64,000 nucleotides of DNA from Acanthoscelides obtectus (taxonomy: Eukaryota > Arthropoda > Insecta > Coleoptera > Chrysomelidae). The stretch lies in the NCBI GenBank assembly GCA_963669975.1, contig CAVLJG010000009.1, forward strand, positions 88,553,665 through 88,617,664, in the 5' to 3' direction. Position numbers and translations under genes: made by a program. Numbering within the stretch: position 1 is the stretch's first letter; the number at the start of each line of letters is the position of its first letter. This document shows positions 24,001-36,000 of the stretch, piece by piece. The notes under the pieces are model-generated. The model made no database searches and was not told the origin of the DNA. It saw only the letters and a program-made list of their open reading frames with translations.

Positions 24001-27000
24001 AATGGATTTTTTATTCTATCGGTCAAAGTGGAACACATTTAATGATTGTACGTAGCTTTTTCCACGTGTAACCCTAGATACAGGTTATCTAATTCCAGGT
24101 CAAAAAAATCTAATGTGCCTTGATATAAATTTCAGTTTTTTGAATCGATATAATTTCAACGAGTCGTCTGAAAAACGTGAGTTTTTTTAAGTCCCTGGTC
24201 TACTTAAAGGAAACAAACTGTAAACCAATCAATTCTCTAATCCACATATTGATTCGAGATTTCATAAAAGGCTTTTTCGTATATACTAATTTGCTTAAAT
24301 AAATCAACCATGAAATTCATTTTTCCCATCTGAGTAACTAAAGAGTATACCGGTTAGAATTAAACCATATGTGTTGAAATTTCCAATGTATACATAACAA
24401 ATTTTAGCAAATATTCTGTTGACGTTAATTGCGGATAATCTTGTTTAGATTTGTGCAAACATTCGTCAGTTTCTCACGCTAAGACGAGATTTTTAAGTAG
24501 CATAAACACAAAGTTCGGGGAAAGACTCTATTTTCTGACGAATCAAACTTTGTACTTACACCACCATCCAAAAGTTGGTCGTCAGTTAAGAATGAAATAA
24601 ATATTGCGTAGAGTCAACCTACTTGACGTCATTTTTAAAGTTTTTGAGACTATAAATCTCTCATAAATTGAAAAGGGTCAACATTAGAAAAAAGTTATTA
24701 AGCACCCTTTTTGTTGAAAATCCACAAAATCTTAATTATCTTTATGTTATGATTTTTTGAAAAATATATAACACATCTTGAAACATGTTCAAGATTGTTC
24801 GTTTTTATCGAATATCTTATATTCCTCTATCTTTAACCATTCTCAAGTTCGTGACGAGACAAATTTAAAGCAGACCTTTAACACGGTGCAAAAAAACATT
24901 CTCATCAAGATTACCCATTAGGTAATAACGACTAACGAATTTATTTGCATTTCTGATTACAGCGACTGCAACTGTGAAGATGGTGTTAAATAGATAATGA
25001 GTTGTTATGAGTTTAAAAACGACGTAGATGAGACGCCGGATCGTTATTATTGCGGTTATGCTAATTGACAAAATCATTTATTTGCTTATTTGACGTGTTG
25101 ACTAAACGAATGTTTTGTTATTGCGATAGATTGTTCAAAAATCGTTTTTTTCAGGATAAGTCTAGCGATTCCTTTCGGCCCAGACGGTCGAGACAGGTGC
25201 CATATGTACGATGGCGATTTCTTACAAGCGTTGGACAAAGGTCTCAGCACTCCAGATCCGTCCTGGCCCATTGTGCCTTGCAAATACGGCTGGGAATACA
25301 ACAGGACCGAAGTCCCCTATGACTCTATCTCCACTGAGGTAAGATACTTCTACATACGTAACACGAATAACATGCTTTAAGTTGTAATTTTTATGTAAAT
25401 GGTGAATCATCTTTCTTGTCGAGGAACACAGATGCGGTTACAACAGATTTGAAAAAATACTCGTATGAGACATTTTCGTAATATAAATTATTTTTTGAAA
25501 ATTCTGTGGCCTGGTGACTTATTGAAAAAAAAACTAATCCGAAAAAAAGGGTTTGTTTTATAAACATTTAGTCAAATGTGGCTTAGATACCTCATTGCTC
25601 CATCATTTCTGGAATAAAGTCTTCTAAGACATCTGGAGAGTAATGATTTAAGAATTATTTGGAACGCTATTGAAATAAAAATAATTCAGCCATCGGTTTT
25701 TATTCTAAACAATCCTAGGATCACACTGTTGTATTTTCTATCGACTGTGTTTGACTATCAATCTAGTTTAAATAGAATCATTTAATAGTTATTAAGATAA
25801 AAAATTAACGGATTCAGCTTGCACATTGTTTTGGGGCGAATCATCGATAATCATCCAATATTCTACAAGGATAAGCAATATGTAAATTTAGTGTGAAGCA
25901 TGTAATTGTTCTTATTGGCAGCTAAACTGTGTTGAGGTTTTTGCGGTTTTAAGGAAGCCTCGATTAGACACGATACATCGACATACTTTATTGGTGCATC
26001 ACTGCTCGTTTTCGAATATTTCCTCCTATAATTCTACCTTTAATTGATAAATATCCGACGAGAAATCTTTAAATGTCGGGAAGTTTTGGTCAAATTTTCT
26101 GAGATATATGATCCATCGCAACAAGATAGTATATGGTGCCATCTATTGTCAGAATCGCAGCTGGCCTGCTTTAACAGTTAGCATATTGCATCGAAGCACT
26201 AAAAGAAGACAAAGGAAAATTTCTTCGTCAGAAGTGGGCCAGAAAGTTCTTTTTTCAATGGGATGTAGCGTTTCCGTGGGCTGATGGACTAAATTAGCAG
26301 CAATTTAACTTTTATGGCGATATGTTTATTTATTTCGTATGACTTTTTGATCTAACCACTAAAAAAACGTGAAAGGAGCTTAACTCGTTCCACCAAGCAT
26401 AAAGGTAGCGTTTTATAAACATTTTATGAAAGTTCGGCAACACCGCCTCGGTAACCAAGGACGAGTAATAGTCCAAGAGCCGACATACATCGCGTACTGA
26501 TATGGAACGTTGAAAATGAGTCAAATCGTGTTTTGTTGTTTTTTAACTGTTGGAACTGTAAGGATCCCAGCTCATTCATGAAAGCCCGGTCATCATTATG
26601 GCCACTGGAGGCCCATTTCTTAGATTATTAAACTGCTTAATTAGCCAATTGGTAGATTTGTTGTTATGTAGCTAGATCAATATGATTTTTGTGCTAGCTG
26701 GACTGGGTGTGCGACAACAGCGCCCTCCCGTCGACCGCCCAATCAATCTTTTTCTGCGGTGCCATTTTGGGCGGGCTGGTGTTCGGCTGGTTGGCGGACA
26801 GATTCGGCAGGATACCAGCTTTGGTGGGGACGAACGTTGCCGGATTTATCGGAGGAATCGCCACCACATTTTGCACATCGTTTTGGTCGTACTGCTTGTG
26901 CAGGTTCGTCGTCGGCATGGCGTTTGACAACTGCTTCACCATGATGTACATCCTGGGTAAGTTCGAGATAGGAAACGCTAGATGGATGGTTAGAATATAC

Positions 27001-30000
27001 TTGAAGTTAAAATTGTCTCCACTTTGCAGTTTTGGAATACGTGGGTCCAAAATGGCGGACGTTCGTGGCGAATATGTCCATAGCGATATTCTTCACGTTC
27101 GCAGCGTCGATCCTGCCCTGGATAGCTTATTACGTCGCCGATTGGAGGATACTGTGTTACGTCACATCGGCACCATTGGCATTGGCTGTTTTCACACCTT
27201 GGTTGGTACCTGAATCCGCAAGGTAACACTCTTGAAATGTGCCACGTTATTTAGAAGCAAAGCCAGAAAAAAGACAGGTCTTGAAGGAAAATTTCTCGTC
27301 GCAGTGCGCGTTGTTACGTAGCACGTTCCAAATTGGAAAAGTCACATGTCTTTCGGGAATACGTTTCATTTTCAGTGAACAACAACTTGAGGGATGTGAA
27401 ACTGAAGTGGCTGTCTATGTAGAACGGGCTACGTAACAGCGCGCGCTCTTGAACATGGGCGGCGCGGAAATTTTGTCAAAGGGGGGCTCAAAGTTTTGCC
27501 CTTAAGAAATCTGCTAGTTAAATTTACCAATTAATTGATTGTTTCAGATGGCTTGTGTCTCAAGGGGAAACAGACAAGGCCATAAGCATTTTGAGAAAAT
27601 TCGAAAGGATAAACAAATCCAAAGTTAGCGAAAGCACATACCAAAGGTTTAGGGTGAGTACAGCAAAGAATCCTTTATCACTTTGTCTGACTGTTTTTAT
27701 TTTTAGGATTCTTGTATGAGAGCGAAGAAACTGGAAGAAGAAGACAAAACCTACTCGGTACTGGATCTCTTCAGAACGCCCAGATTGAGAAAAATCACAC
27801 TCATCATGGTCGTATTGTGGATGGTGATCTCGTTAGTGTTTGACGGTCATGTGAGAAACGTTGAAACTTTGGGTGAGTTTTGACTCTGATCTTTCTTTAG
27901 ATTGGGCATGTTGTTGCTATGTTATTTTGTTGTAGGTCTCGATGTGTTTCTGACGTTCACGATAGCCAGCGTGACAGAGTTCCCGGCCGACACGTTTTTA
28001 ACGATGGTCCTCGATGTATGGGGAAGAAGATGGTTGGCAGCTGGGTCTCTAATTGTCAGCGGTATATTCAGCTTACTTGCTACTACAGTTCCTATAGGTA
28101 AGAACCGATTTTAAACAAAAATGGATTTCCTAGACTATGCGGAAAATCTGTCGGATTTATTTGTCTCTTTTCGCTCTTTCAAGATTCCTTTGACTCTTAT
28201 TTCGACTGTTTCAAGTCTTTAAGCTCTTACTTCGACTGCTTTGGCTATTTTTCCGAATCCTTTGACTATTATTTCCATAGTTTCAACTCTTATTTCCACT
28301 CTTTTTAGCTTTTATTTTGTTTCAACCCTGTCGACTCTCATTTCGACTCATTTGACTATTATTTCGAATCCTCCGATTCGTATTTCTCGAATCGAATCTT
28401 ACTTCAACTCTTTCGACTACTTCTGCTCTTATTGCGACTGTCTCAGCTCTTTCGACTTTTATTTCCGCTGTTTCAATTCCCTCGTCTCTTATTTCGACTG
28501 TTTTATCTATTTTGGCTCCTTCGACTCTCATTTCGACTGTTTCAACTTTTTCTATTCTTACTTTGACTGTATCAACACTTATTTGGACTGTTTTCATTTT
28601 TTCAGCTCCTTCGACTCTTATTTCGACTCCTTCAACTCTTCGACTGTTTCAACCCTTTCGACTCTTATTTTGCCTCTTTCGACTCTCATTTGAACTGTTT
28701 CAACTCTTTCGACTCCTTCAACTCTCATTTTGACTGTTTCAACACTTTCGACTCTTATTTCGCCTGTTTCAACTCTTTCGACTCTTATTTTGCCTCTTTC
28801 GTCTCTCATTTGGCCTGTTTCAACTCTTTCGACTCCTTCAATTCTCATTTTGACAGTTTCAACACTTTCAACTCTTATTTTGCCTTTTTCGGCTCTTATT
28901 TCGCCCGTTTCGAGTCTTTCGACTCCTTTTCCGACTCCTTTTCGGTTGTTTTAACTCTTTTTATCTTTATTTCGACTTCTCCAACTATTCGACTGTTTCA
29001 ACTCTTTTGACTCTTATTTCGACTCATTTAACACGTATGACGATATTACGACTCTTTTAACTATTTCGACTCTTATTTCGTCTGTTTTAACTCTTTTGAC
29101 TCTTACTTTGCCTCTTTCGGCTCTTATTTCAATTGTTACAACTCTTATTTCGACTCCTTCAACTCCTCGACGGTTTCAACTCTTACGACTTCTTCAGCTC
29201 TCATTTCGACTGCTTTGACTCTTTTGACTCTTATTTTGCGTCTTTCGGCTCTATTTTGGTTGTTTCAACTTTTTCGACTGCAACAACTCTTCAACTGTTT
29301 CATCTCTTTCGACTCTTGTTTTACCTCTTTCGCCTCGTATTTTGATTGTTTCAACTCTTTCGACGCGTTCAACCCTTCGACTGTTTCAACTCCTATTTCT
29401 ACTCTTTCGACGTCGTCGACTCTCATTTCGCCTGTTGCAACTCTTTCGACTCTTATTTTGCCTCTTTCGACTCTCATTTCGTCTGTTTCAACTCTCTTGA
29501 CTCTTACTTTGCCTCTTTCGGCTCTTATTTCAATTGTTACAACTCTTATTTCGACTCCTTCAACTCCTCGACGGTTTCAACTCTTACGACTTCTTCAGCT
29601 CTCATTTCGACTGCTTTAACTCTTTTGACTCTTATTTTGCGTCTTTTGGCTCTTATTTAGGTTGTTTCAACTTTTTCGACTGCAACAACTCTTCAACTGT
29701 ATCATCTCTTTCGACTCTTGTTTTACCTCTTCCGCCTCGTATTTTGATTGTTTCAACTCTTTCGACGCGTTCAACCCTTCGACTGTTTCAACTCCTATTT
29801 CTACTCTTTCGACGTCGTCGACTCTCATTTCGCCTGTTTCAAGTCTTTCGACTCTCATTTTGCCTCTTTCGACTCTCATTTCGTCTGTTTCAACTCTCTT
29901 GACTCTTACTTTGCCTCTTTCGGCTCTTATTTCGATTGTTACAACTCTTTCGACTCTTATTTCGACTCCTTCAACTCCTCGACGGTTTCAACTCTTACGA

Positions 30001-33000
30001 CTTCTTCAGCTCTGATTTCGACTGCTTTGACTCTTATTTTGCCTCTTTCGGCTCTTATTTTGGTCGTTTCAACTTTTTCGACTGCAACAACTCTTCAACT
30101 GTTTCAACTCTTTCGACTCTTATTTCACCTCTTTCGCCTCGTATTTTGATTGTTTCAACTCTTTCGACGCGTTCAACTCTTCGACTGTTTCAACTCCTAT
30201 TTCTACTCTTTCGACGTCGTCGACTCTCATTTCGCCTGTTTCAAGTCTTTCGGCTCTTATTTTGCCTCTTTAGACTCTCATTTCATCTGTTTCAACTATC
30301 TTGACTCTTACTTTGCCTCTTTCGGCTCTTATTTCGATTGTTACAACTCTTTCGACTCTTATTTCGACTTCTTCAACTCCTCGACGGTTTCAACTCTTAC
30401 GACTTCTTCAGCTCTGATTTCGACTGCTTTGACTCTAATTTTGCCTCTTTCGGCTCTTATTTTGCTTGTTTCAACTTTTCCGACTGCAACAACTCTTCAA
30501 CAGTTTCAACTCTTATTTTACCTCTTTCGGCTCGTATTTTGATTGTTTCAACTCTTCCGACGCGTTCAACCCTTCGACTGTTTCAACTCCTCAATTGTTT
30601 CAACTCTTACGACTTTTATTTCGACTCCTTCAACTTTTCGACTGTTTCATCTCTTATTTCTACTCTTTCGACGTCTTCAGCTCTAATTTCACCTGTTTCA
30701 ACTCTTTCGACTCTTATTTTGAATCTTTCGACTCTCATTTCATCTGTTTCAACTCTCTTGACTCTTACTTTGCCTCTTTCGGCTCTTATTTCGATTGTTA
30801 CAACTCTTTCGACTCTTATTTCGACTCCTTCAACTCTTACGACTTCTTCAGCTCTGATTTCGACTGCTTTAACCCTTTTGACTCTTATTTTGCCTCTTTC
30901 GGCTCTTATTTTGGTTGTTTCAACTTTTTCGACTCCAACAACTCTTCAACTGTTTCAACTCTTTCGACTGTTATTTTACCTCTTTCGCCTCGTATTTTGA
31001 TTGTTTCAACTCTTCCGACGCGTTCAACCCATCGTCTATTTCAACTCTTCAATTGTTTCAACTCCTACCACTTTTATTTCGACTCCTTCAACTTTTCGCC
31101 TGTTTCAACTCTTTCGACTCTTATTTTGCCTCTTTCGACTCTCATTTCGTCTGTTTCAACTCTTTTGACTCTTACTTTGCCCCTTTCGGCTCTTATTTCG
31201 ATTGTTATAACTCTTTCGACTCTTAATTTGACTCCTTCAAATTTTTGACTGTTTCAACTCTTATCTCTACTCTTTCGACGTCTTCGACTCTCATTTCGCC
31301 TGTTTCAACTCTTCCGAGTCTTATTTTGCCTCTTTCGGCTCTTATTTCGATTGTTACAACTCTTTCGACTCCTTCAATTCTGATTTCAACTGCTTTGACT
31401 CTTATTTTGGTTGTTTCAACTTTTTCGACTGCAACAACTATTCAACTGTTTCAACTTTTTCGACTCTTATTTTACCTCTTTCGCCTCGTATTTTAATTGT
31501 TTCAACTCTTCCGACGCGTTCAACCCTTAGACTGTTTCAACTCTTCAATTGTTTCAACTCTTATGACTTTTATTTCGACTCCTTCAACTTTTCGCCTGTT
31601 TCAACTGTTTCGACTCTTATTTTGTCTCTTTCGACTCTCATTTCGTCTGTTTCGACTCTTTTGACTCTTACTTTGCCCCTTTCGACTCTCATTTCATGTT
31701 TCAACTCTCCTGACTCTTACTTTGCCTCTTTCGGCACTTATTTCGATTGTTACAACTCTTTCGACTCTTATTTCGACTCCTTCAACTCTTACGACATCTG
31801 CAGCTCTGATTTCGACTGCTTTGACTCTTTTGACTCTTGTTTTGCCTCTTATTTTGGTTGTTTCAACTTTTTCGACTCCAACAACTCTTCAACTCTTTCG
31901 ACTCTTATTTTACCTCTGTCGCCTCGTATTTTGATTGTTTCAACACTTTCGATGCGTTCAACCCTTCGACTGTTTCAACTCTTCAATTGTTTCAACTCTT
32001 ACGACTTTTATTTCGACTCCTTCAACTTTTCGCCTGTTTCAACTCTTTCGACTCTTACTTTGCCTCTTTCGGCTCTTATTTCGATTGTTACAACTCTTTC
32101 GACTCTTATTTCGACTCCTTCAAATTTTCGACTGTTTCATCTCTTATTTCTACTCTTTCGACGTCTTCAACTCTCATTTTGCCTGTTTCAACTCTTTCGA
32201 CTCTCATTTCGTCTGTTTCAACTCTTTTAACTCATACTTTGCCTCTTTCGGCTCTTATTTTGATTGTTACAACTCTTTCGACTCCTTCAACTCCTCGACA
32301 GTTTCAACTCTTACGACTTCTTCAACTCTAATTTCGACTTCTTCAACTCTAATTTCGACTGCTTTAACTCTTACTTTGCCTCTTTCGGCTCTTATTTTGG
32401 TTCAACTTTTTCGAGTGCAACAACTCTTCAACTGTTTCAACTCTTTCGACTCTTATTTCGACTCCTTCAACTCTTCGACTGTTTTAGACTTACAACTTTT
32501 ATTTCGACTTATTCGACTCTTATTTCGACTGTTTTGACTCTTTATTTGACTCGTGCGACCTTTACAGGATTACCTTCCGCCACGTTGGCCATAATGGGCC
32601 GATTTGCCATAAATATCTCTTACAACATTGGCCTCCAGTACGCCGCAGAACTGCTTCCGACAGTGGTTCGAGCACAAGGAGTCGCCTTGATCCACATCAT
32701 GGGATATGTGGCTAGCATAATCGCACCCTTTGTAGTCTATCTGGTAAGATTCCTTTCACATTTAAAATTAAAATAAATATTGTAGTTTCTCGTTTGTCGA
32801 AATTTTTACCAGTTTTATCTCGGGTCAAGTTAAATAAGGTAATGTATTTTTTTGACTCTATCAGCAGAAGTTTCTCATTTCAATATAATACGTGTTCGTT
32901 AAAGCATATATGTTGACATTATTTTCGAGATATCTGTATTACCAAAACGATTTAATTTAGAAAAAAAAACTTAAAAAATTGTTAATAATAAATTACTTCC

Positions 33001-36000
33001 TCGTCCAACGATCGGTGAATTGGTTCTGACTGAATGAAAAATATCGCGCTTATACAGTTCAATTACACTTTTCAGAATTTAGCGTGAAGTTTATAATTAT
33101 CCGCTAGATTAGTAACAGGTAGTACCAATATAGTCCAACGTTTTATGTTTTGTCATTGTCCAAATAGTAACAATGGTCTAGTTATCAAAGAGAATTTGCC
33201 GTTCCTGTTATTTATAAACAACAATGTTTACCTACTAGTTAATATCGGGAAGTACGGATTAAATTTGGTACAGGGTGTCTCCCGTGGAAGTGTATTATTC
33301 AAAAAGTTGGTATGTTTTGCATTTTTTTTTCAGGCTAAAGTATCTGTGTCTTTGCCACTATTCATCCTTGGAATCCTCGGAATCCTAGGGGGACTTTTGG
33401 CACTATTTTTACCGGAAACTTTGGACCAAGAACTGCCACAAACGTTACACGACGGCGAGATGTTCGGAAAAGGCCAGAGAATTTGGGACTTCCCGTGCAC
33501 AAAGTAAGCCTAATTAACTATTTTAAAAGTTTAAAATTTCCTAACATCGTGTTTCTTACATTTATAACCATACAATGTTGTTCAACGGTGACCTTGGAAC
33601 TGACCTTGAGAATCACATTCAAGTTTTGTTCCAAGGTCAAATCGTTGTTAAAAATCGCTTAAGACAAGACCAAGTCACTCTTCATCAATATTCCTGCTAC
33701 ATCTTTTCATTTTCTCTGGGCTCACACAGTTGGTATTCATTTGACCTTTAGAGATGACCTTGGATTTAAATTCAAAACATGATCGGATTTCCCCTCCATT
33801 CTATTGCCAAAAAGAGGCTTTTCACTTAAAAAACAAACGTAGATTCCGAAATGACCTTGACAGTAAGGTTCAAGGTCAAATCGAAGGTCAATGGTCAAGG
33901 TCTTGTTGGATGTCTAAAGACTGGAACATGACGTTTTTCATCGATATTCCTGCCACATTTCTGGGAATTTTCCATAGGCTCACAGAATTGACCTTATTTG
34001 ACCTTTGGAGATGACCTTTACCTTAGATTTCCGTACATAATTTTCCGTTCATGTCATTGCTTGTGTCAAAAAGGGCGCTTTGCAGCTTACAAACAAAGAT
34101 AGACGTTGATGAAATTTCGTTGAAGGTGAGATTCAAGGTCAATATTGGAATCTTTGTTAAAAATTATCAAAGACCTTGCTATATAAATAATTGTGTTATT
34201 TTTTGATATATTTCCCCAGCCTTACAGAATTGACCTTCATTTGACCTTCGGAAATGTCGTTAGTCTTAGACTCGATACGTGATCGGACTTTGAGCTTATT
34301 CTATTGCCGGTATCAAAAGAGGAGAATCCACTTAAAAAACAACAGTAGACTTTGAAATAACCTTAAAGGTGTGGCTCAAGGTCAAATCCAAGGTCAATAT
34401 TAAAATCTTTATTAAAACTTACTAAAAACTTGACCATGACATTTTTCATCAATATTCCTGCTACATTTATGGGAACTTTCCCTAGGCTCACAGAATGGAC
34501 CTTCATTTGACCTTTAGAGATGACCTTGCATTTAAATTCAAAACATGATCGGATTTCCCCTCCATTCTATTGCTAAAAAGAGGCTTTTCACATAAAAAAC
34601 AAAAGTAGATTCCGAAATTACCTTGACAGTAAGGTTCAAGGTCAAATACAAGGTCAATGTTGAAATTCTTGTTGTATGTCTAAAGACTGAACCATGACGA
34701 CGTTTGTCATCGATATTCCTGCCACATTTCTGGGAATCTTCCATAGGCTCTCAGAATTGACCTTATTTGACCTTTGGAGATGACCTTTATCTTAGATTTC
34801 AGTACATAATTTTCCGTTCATGTCATTGCTTGTGTCAAAAAGGGCGCTTTGCAGCTTAAAAACAAAGATAGACTTTGATGAAATGTCGTTGAAGGTGACA
34901 TTCAAGGTCAAATCCAAGGTCAATATTGGAATCTTAGTTAAAAATTATCAAAGACCTTGCTATATAAATAATTGTGATATTTTTTGAAATATTTCCCTAG
35001 CCTTACAGAATTGACCTTCATTTGACCTTCGGAAATGTCGTTAGACTCGATACGTGATCGGACTTTGAGCTTATTCTATTTCCGGTGTCAAAAAGAGGAG
35101 TATCCACTTAAAAAACAACAGTAGACTTTGAAATAACCTTAAATTTGTGGCTCAAGGTCAAATCTAAGGTCAATATTAAAATCTTTATTAAAACTTACTA
35201 AAAACTTGACCATGACATCTTTCATCAATATTCCTGCTACATTTATGGGAACTTTCCCTAGGCTCACAGAATGGACCTTCATTTGACCTTTAGACATGAC
35301 CTTGGATTTAAATTCAAAACATGATCGGATTTCCACTCGATTCTATTGCCAAAAAGAGGCTTTTCACCTAAAAAACAAAAGTAGACTACGAAATGACCTT
35401 GACAGTAAGGTTCAAGGTCAAATACAAGGTCAATGTTGAAATTCTTGTTGTATGTCTAAAGACTGAAGCATGACGACGTTTTTCATCGATATTCCTGCCA
35501 CATATCTGGGAATTTTCCATAGGCTCACATAATTGACCTTATTTGACCTTTGGAGATGACCTTTACCTTAGATTTCAGTACATAATTTTCCGTTCATTTC
35601 ATTGCTTGTGTCAAAAAGGGCGTTTTGCAGCTTACAAACAAAGATAGACTTTGATGAAATGTCGTTGAAGGTGAGATTCAAGGTCAAATCCAAGGTCAAT
35701 ATTGGAATCTTTGTTAAAAATTATCAAAGACCTTGCTATATAAATAATTGTGTTATTTTTTTGAAATATTTCCCTAGCCTTACAGAATTGACCTTCATTT
35801 GACCTTCGGAAATGTCGTTAGTCTTAGACTCGATAAGTGATCGGACTTTGAGCTTATTCTATTGCCGGTATCAAAAAGAGGAGTATCCACTTAAAGAACA
35901 ACAGTAGACTTTGAAATAACCTTAAAGGTGTGGCTCAAGGTCAAATCTAAGGTCAATATTAAAATCTTTATTAAAACTTACTAAAAACTTGACCATGACA

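Larger units (their letters stand above)
3396..25154 (+). other. CarT intron 1 (21.8 kb): transposon pile-up
   Basis: The donor is ag|gtgag and the acceptor is tttttttcag|gataag. At least twelve recognisable mobile-element pieces, listed separately, make up about half of it. The remaining stretches hold nothing I can name: 3396-4514, 5025-5298, 6367-7189, 7571-8342, 9749-10244, 10819-12325, 13865-14806, 16420-16930, 18420-19237, 20390-20906, 23416-24479 and 24591-25154. Isolated acagggtgt ends near 8130, 20508 and 23723 suggest further decayed MITEs. A cis-regulatory role for any of this is unproven. Confidence 0.75.

Noticed and set aside
26682..27229. Overlapping ORFs on both strands at CarT exons 3-4
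   Set aside because: Shadow frames of the transporter exons; only the frame with LDWVCDNS and GWLADRFGR shows SLC22 motifs.
27239..27436. 65-codon ORF after CarT exon 4
   Set aside because: Lies in the 325-bp intron; the exon 4 donor and exon 5 acceptor join in phase without it.
28241..32537. Many overlapping 70-260 codon ORFs rich in Phe, Ser, Thr and Leu
   Set aside because: They follow the stop-free 15-bp satellite in several frames and both strands, lie inside an intron between two in-phase CarT exons, and have no start or domain.
28110..32560. Regular repeats that could suggest a CRISPR-like array
   Set aside because: There are no unique spacers between constant repeats; all units are variants of one short motif, and the context is eukaryotic.
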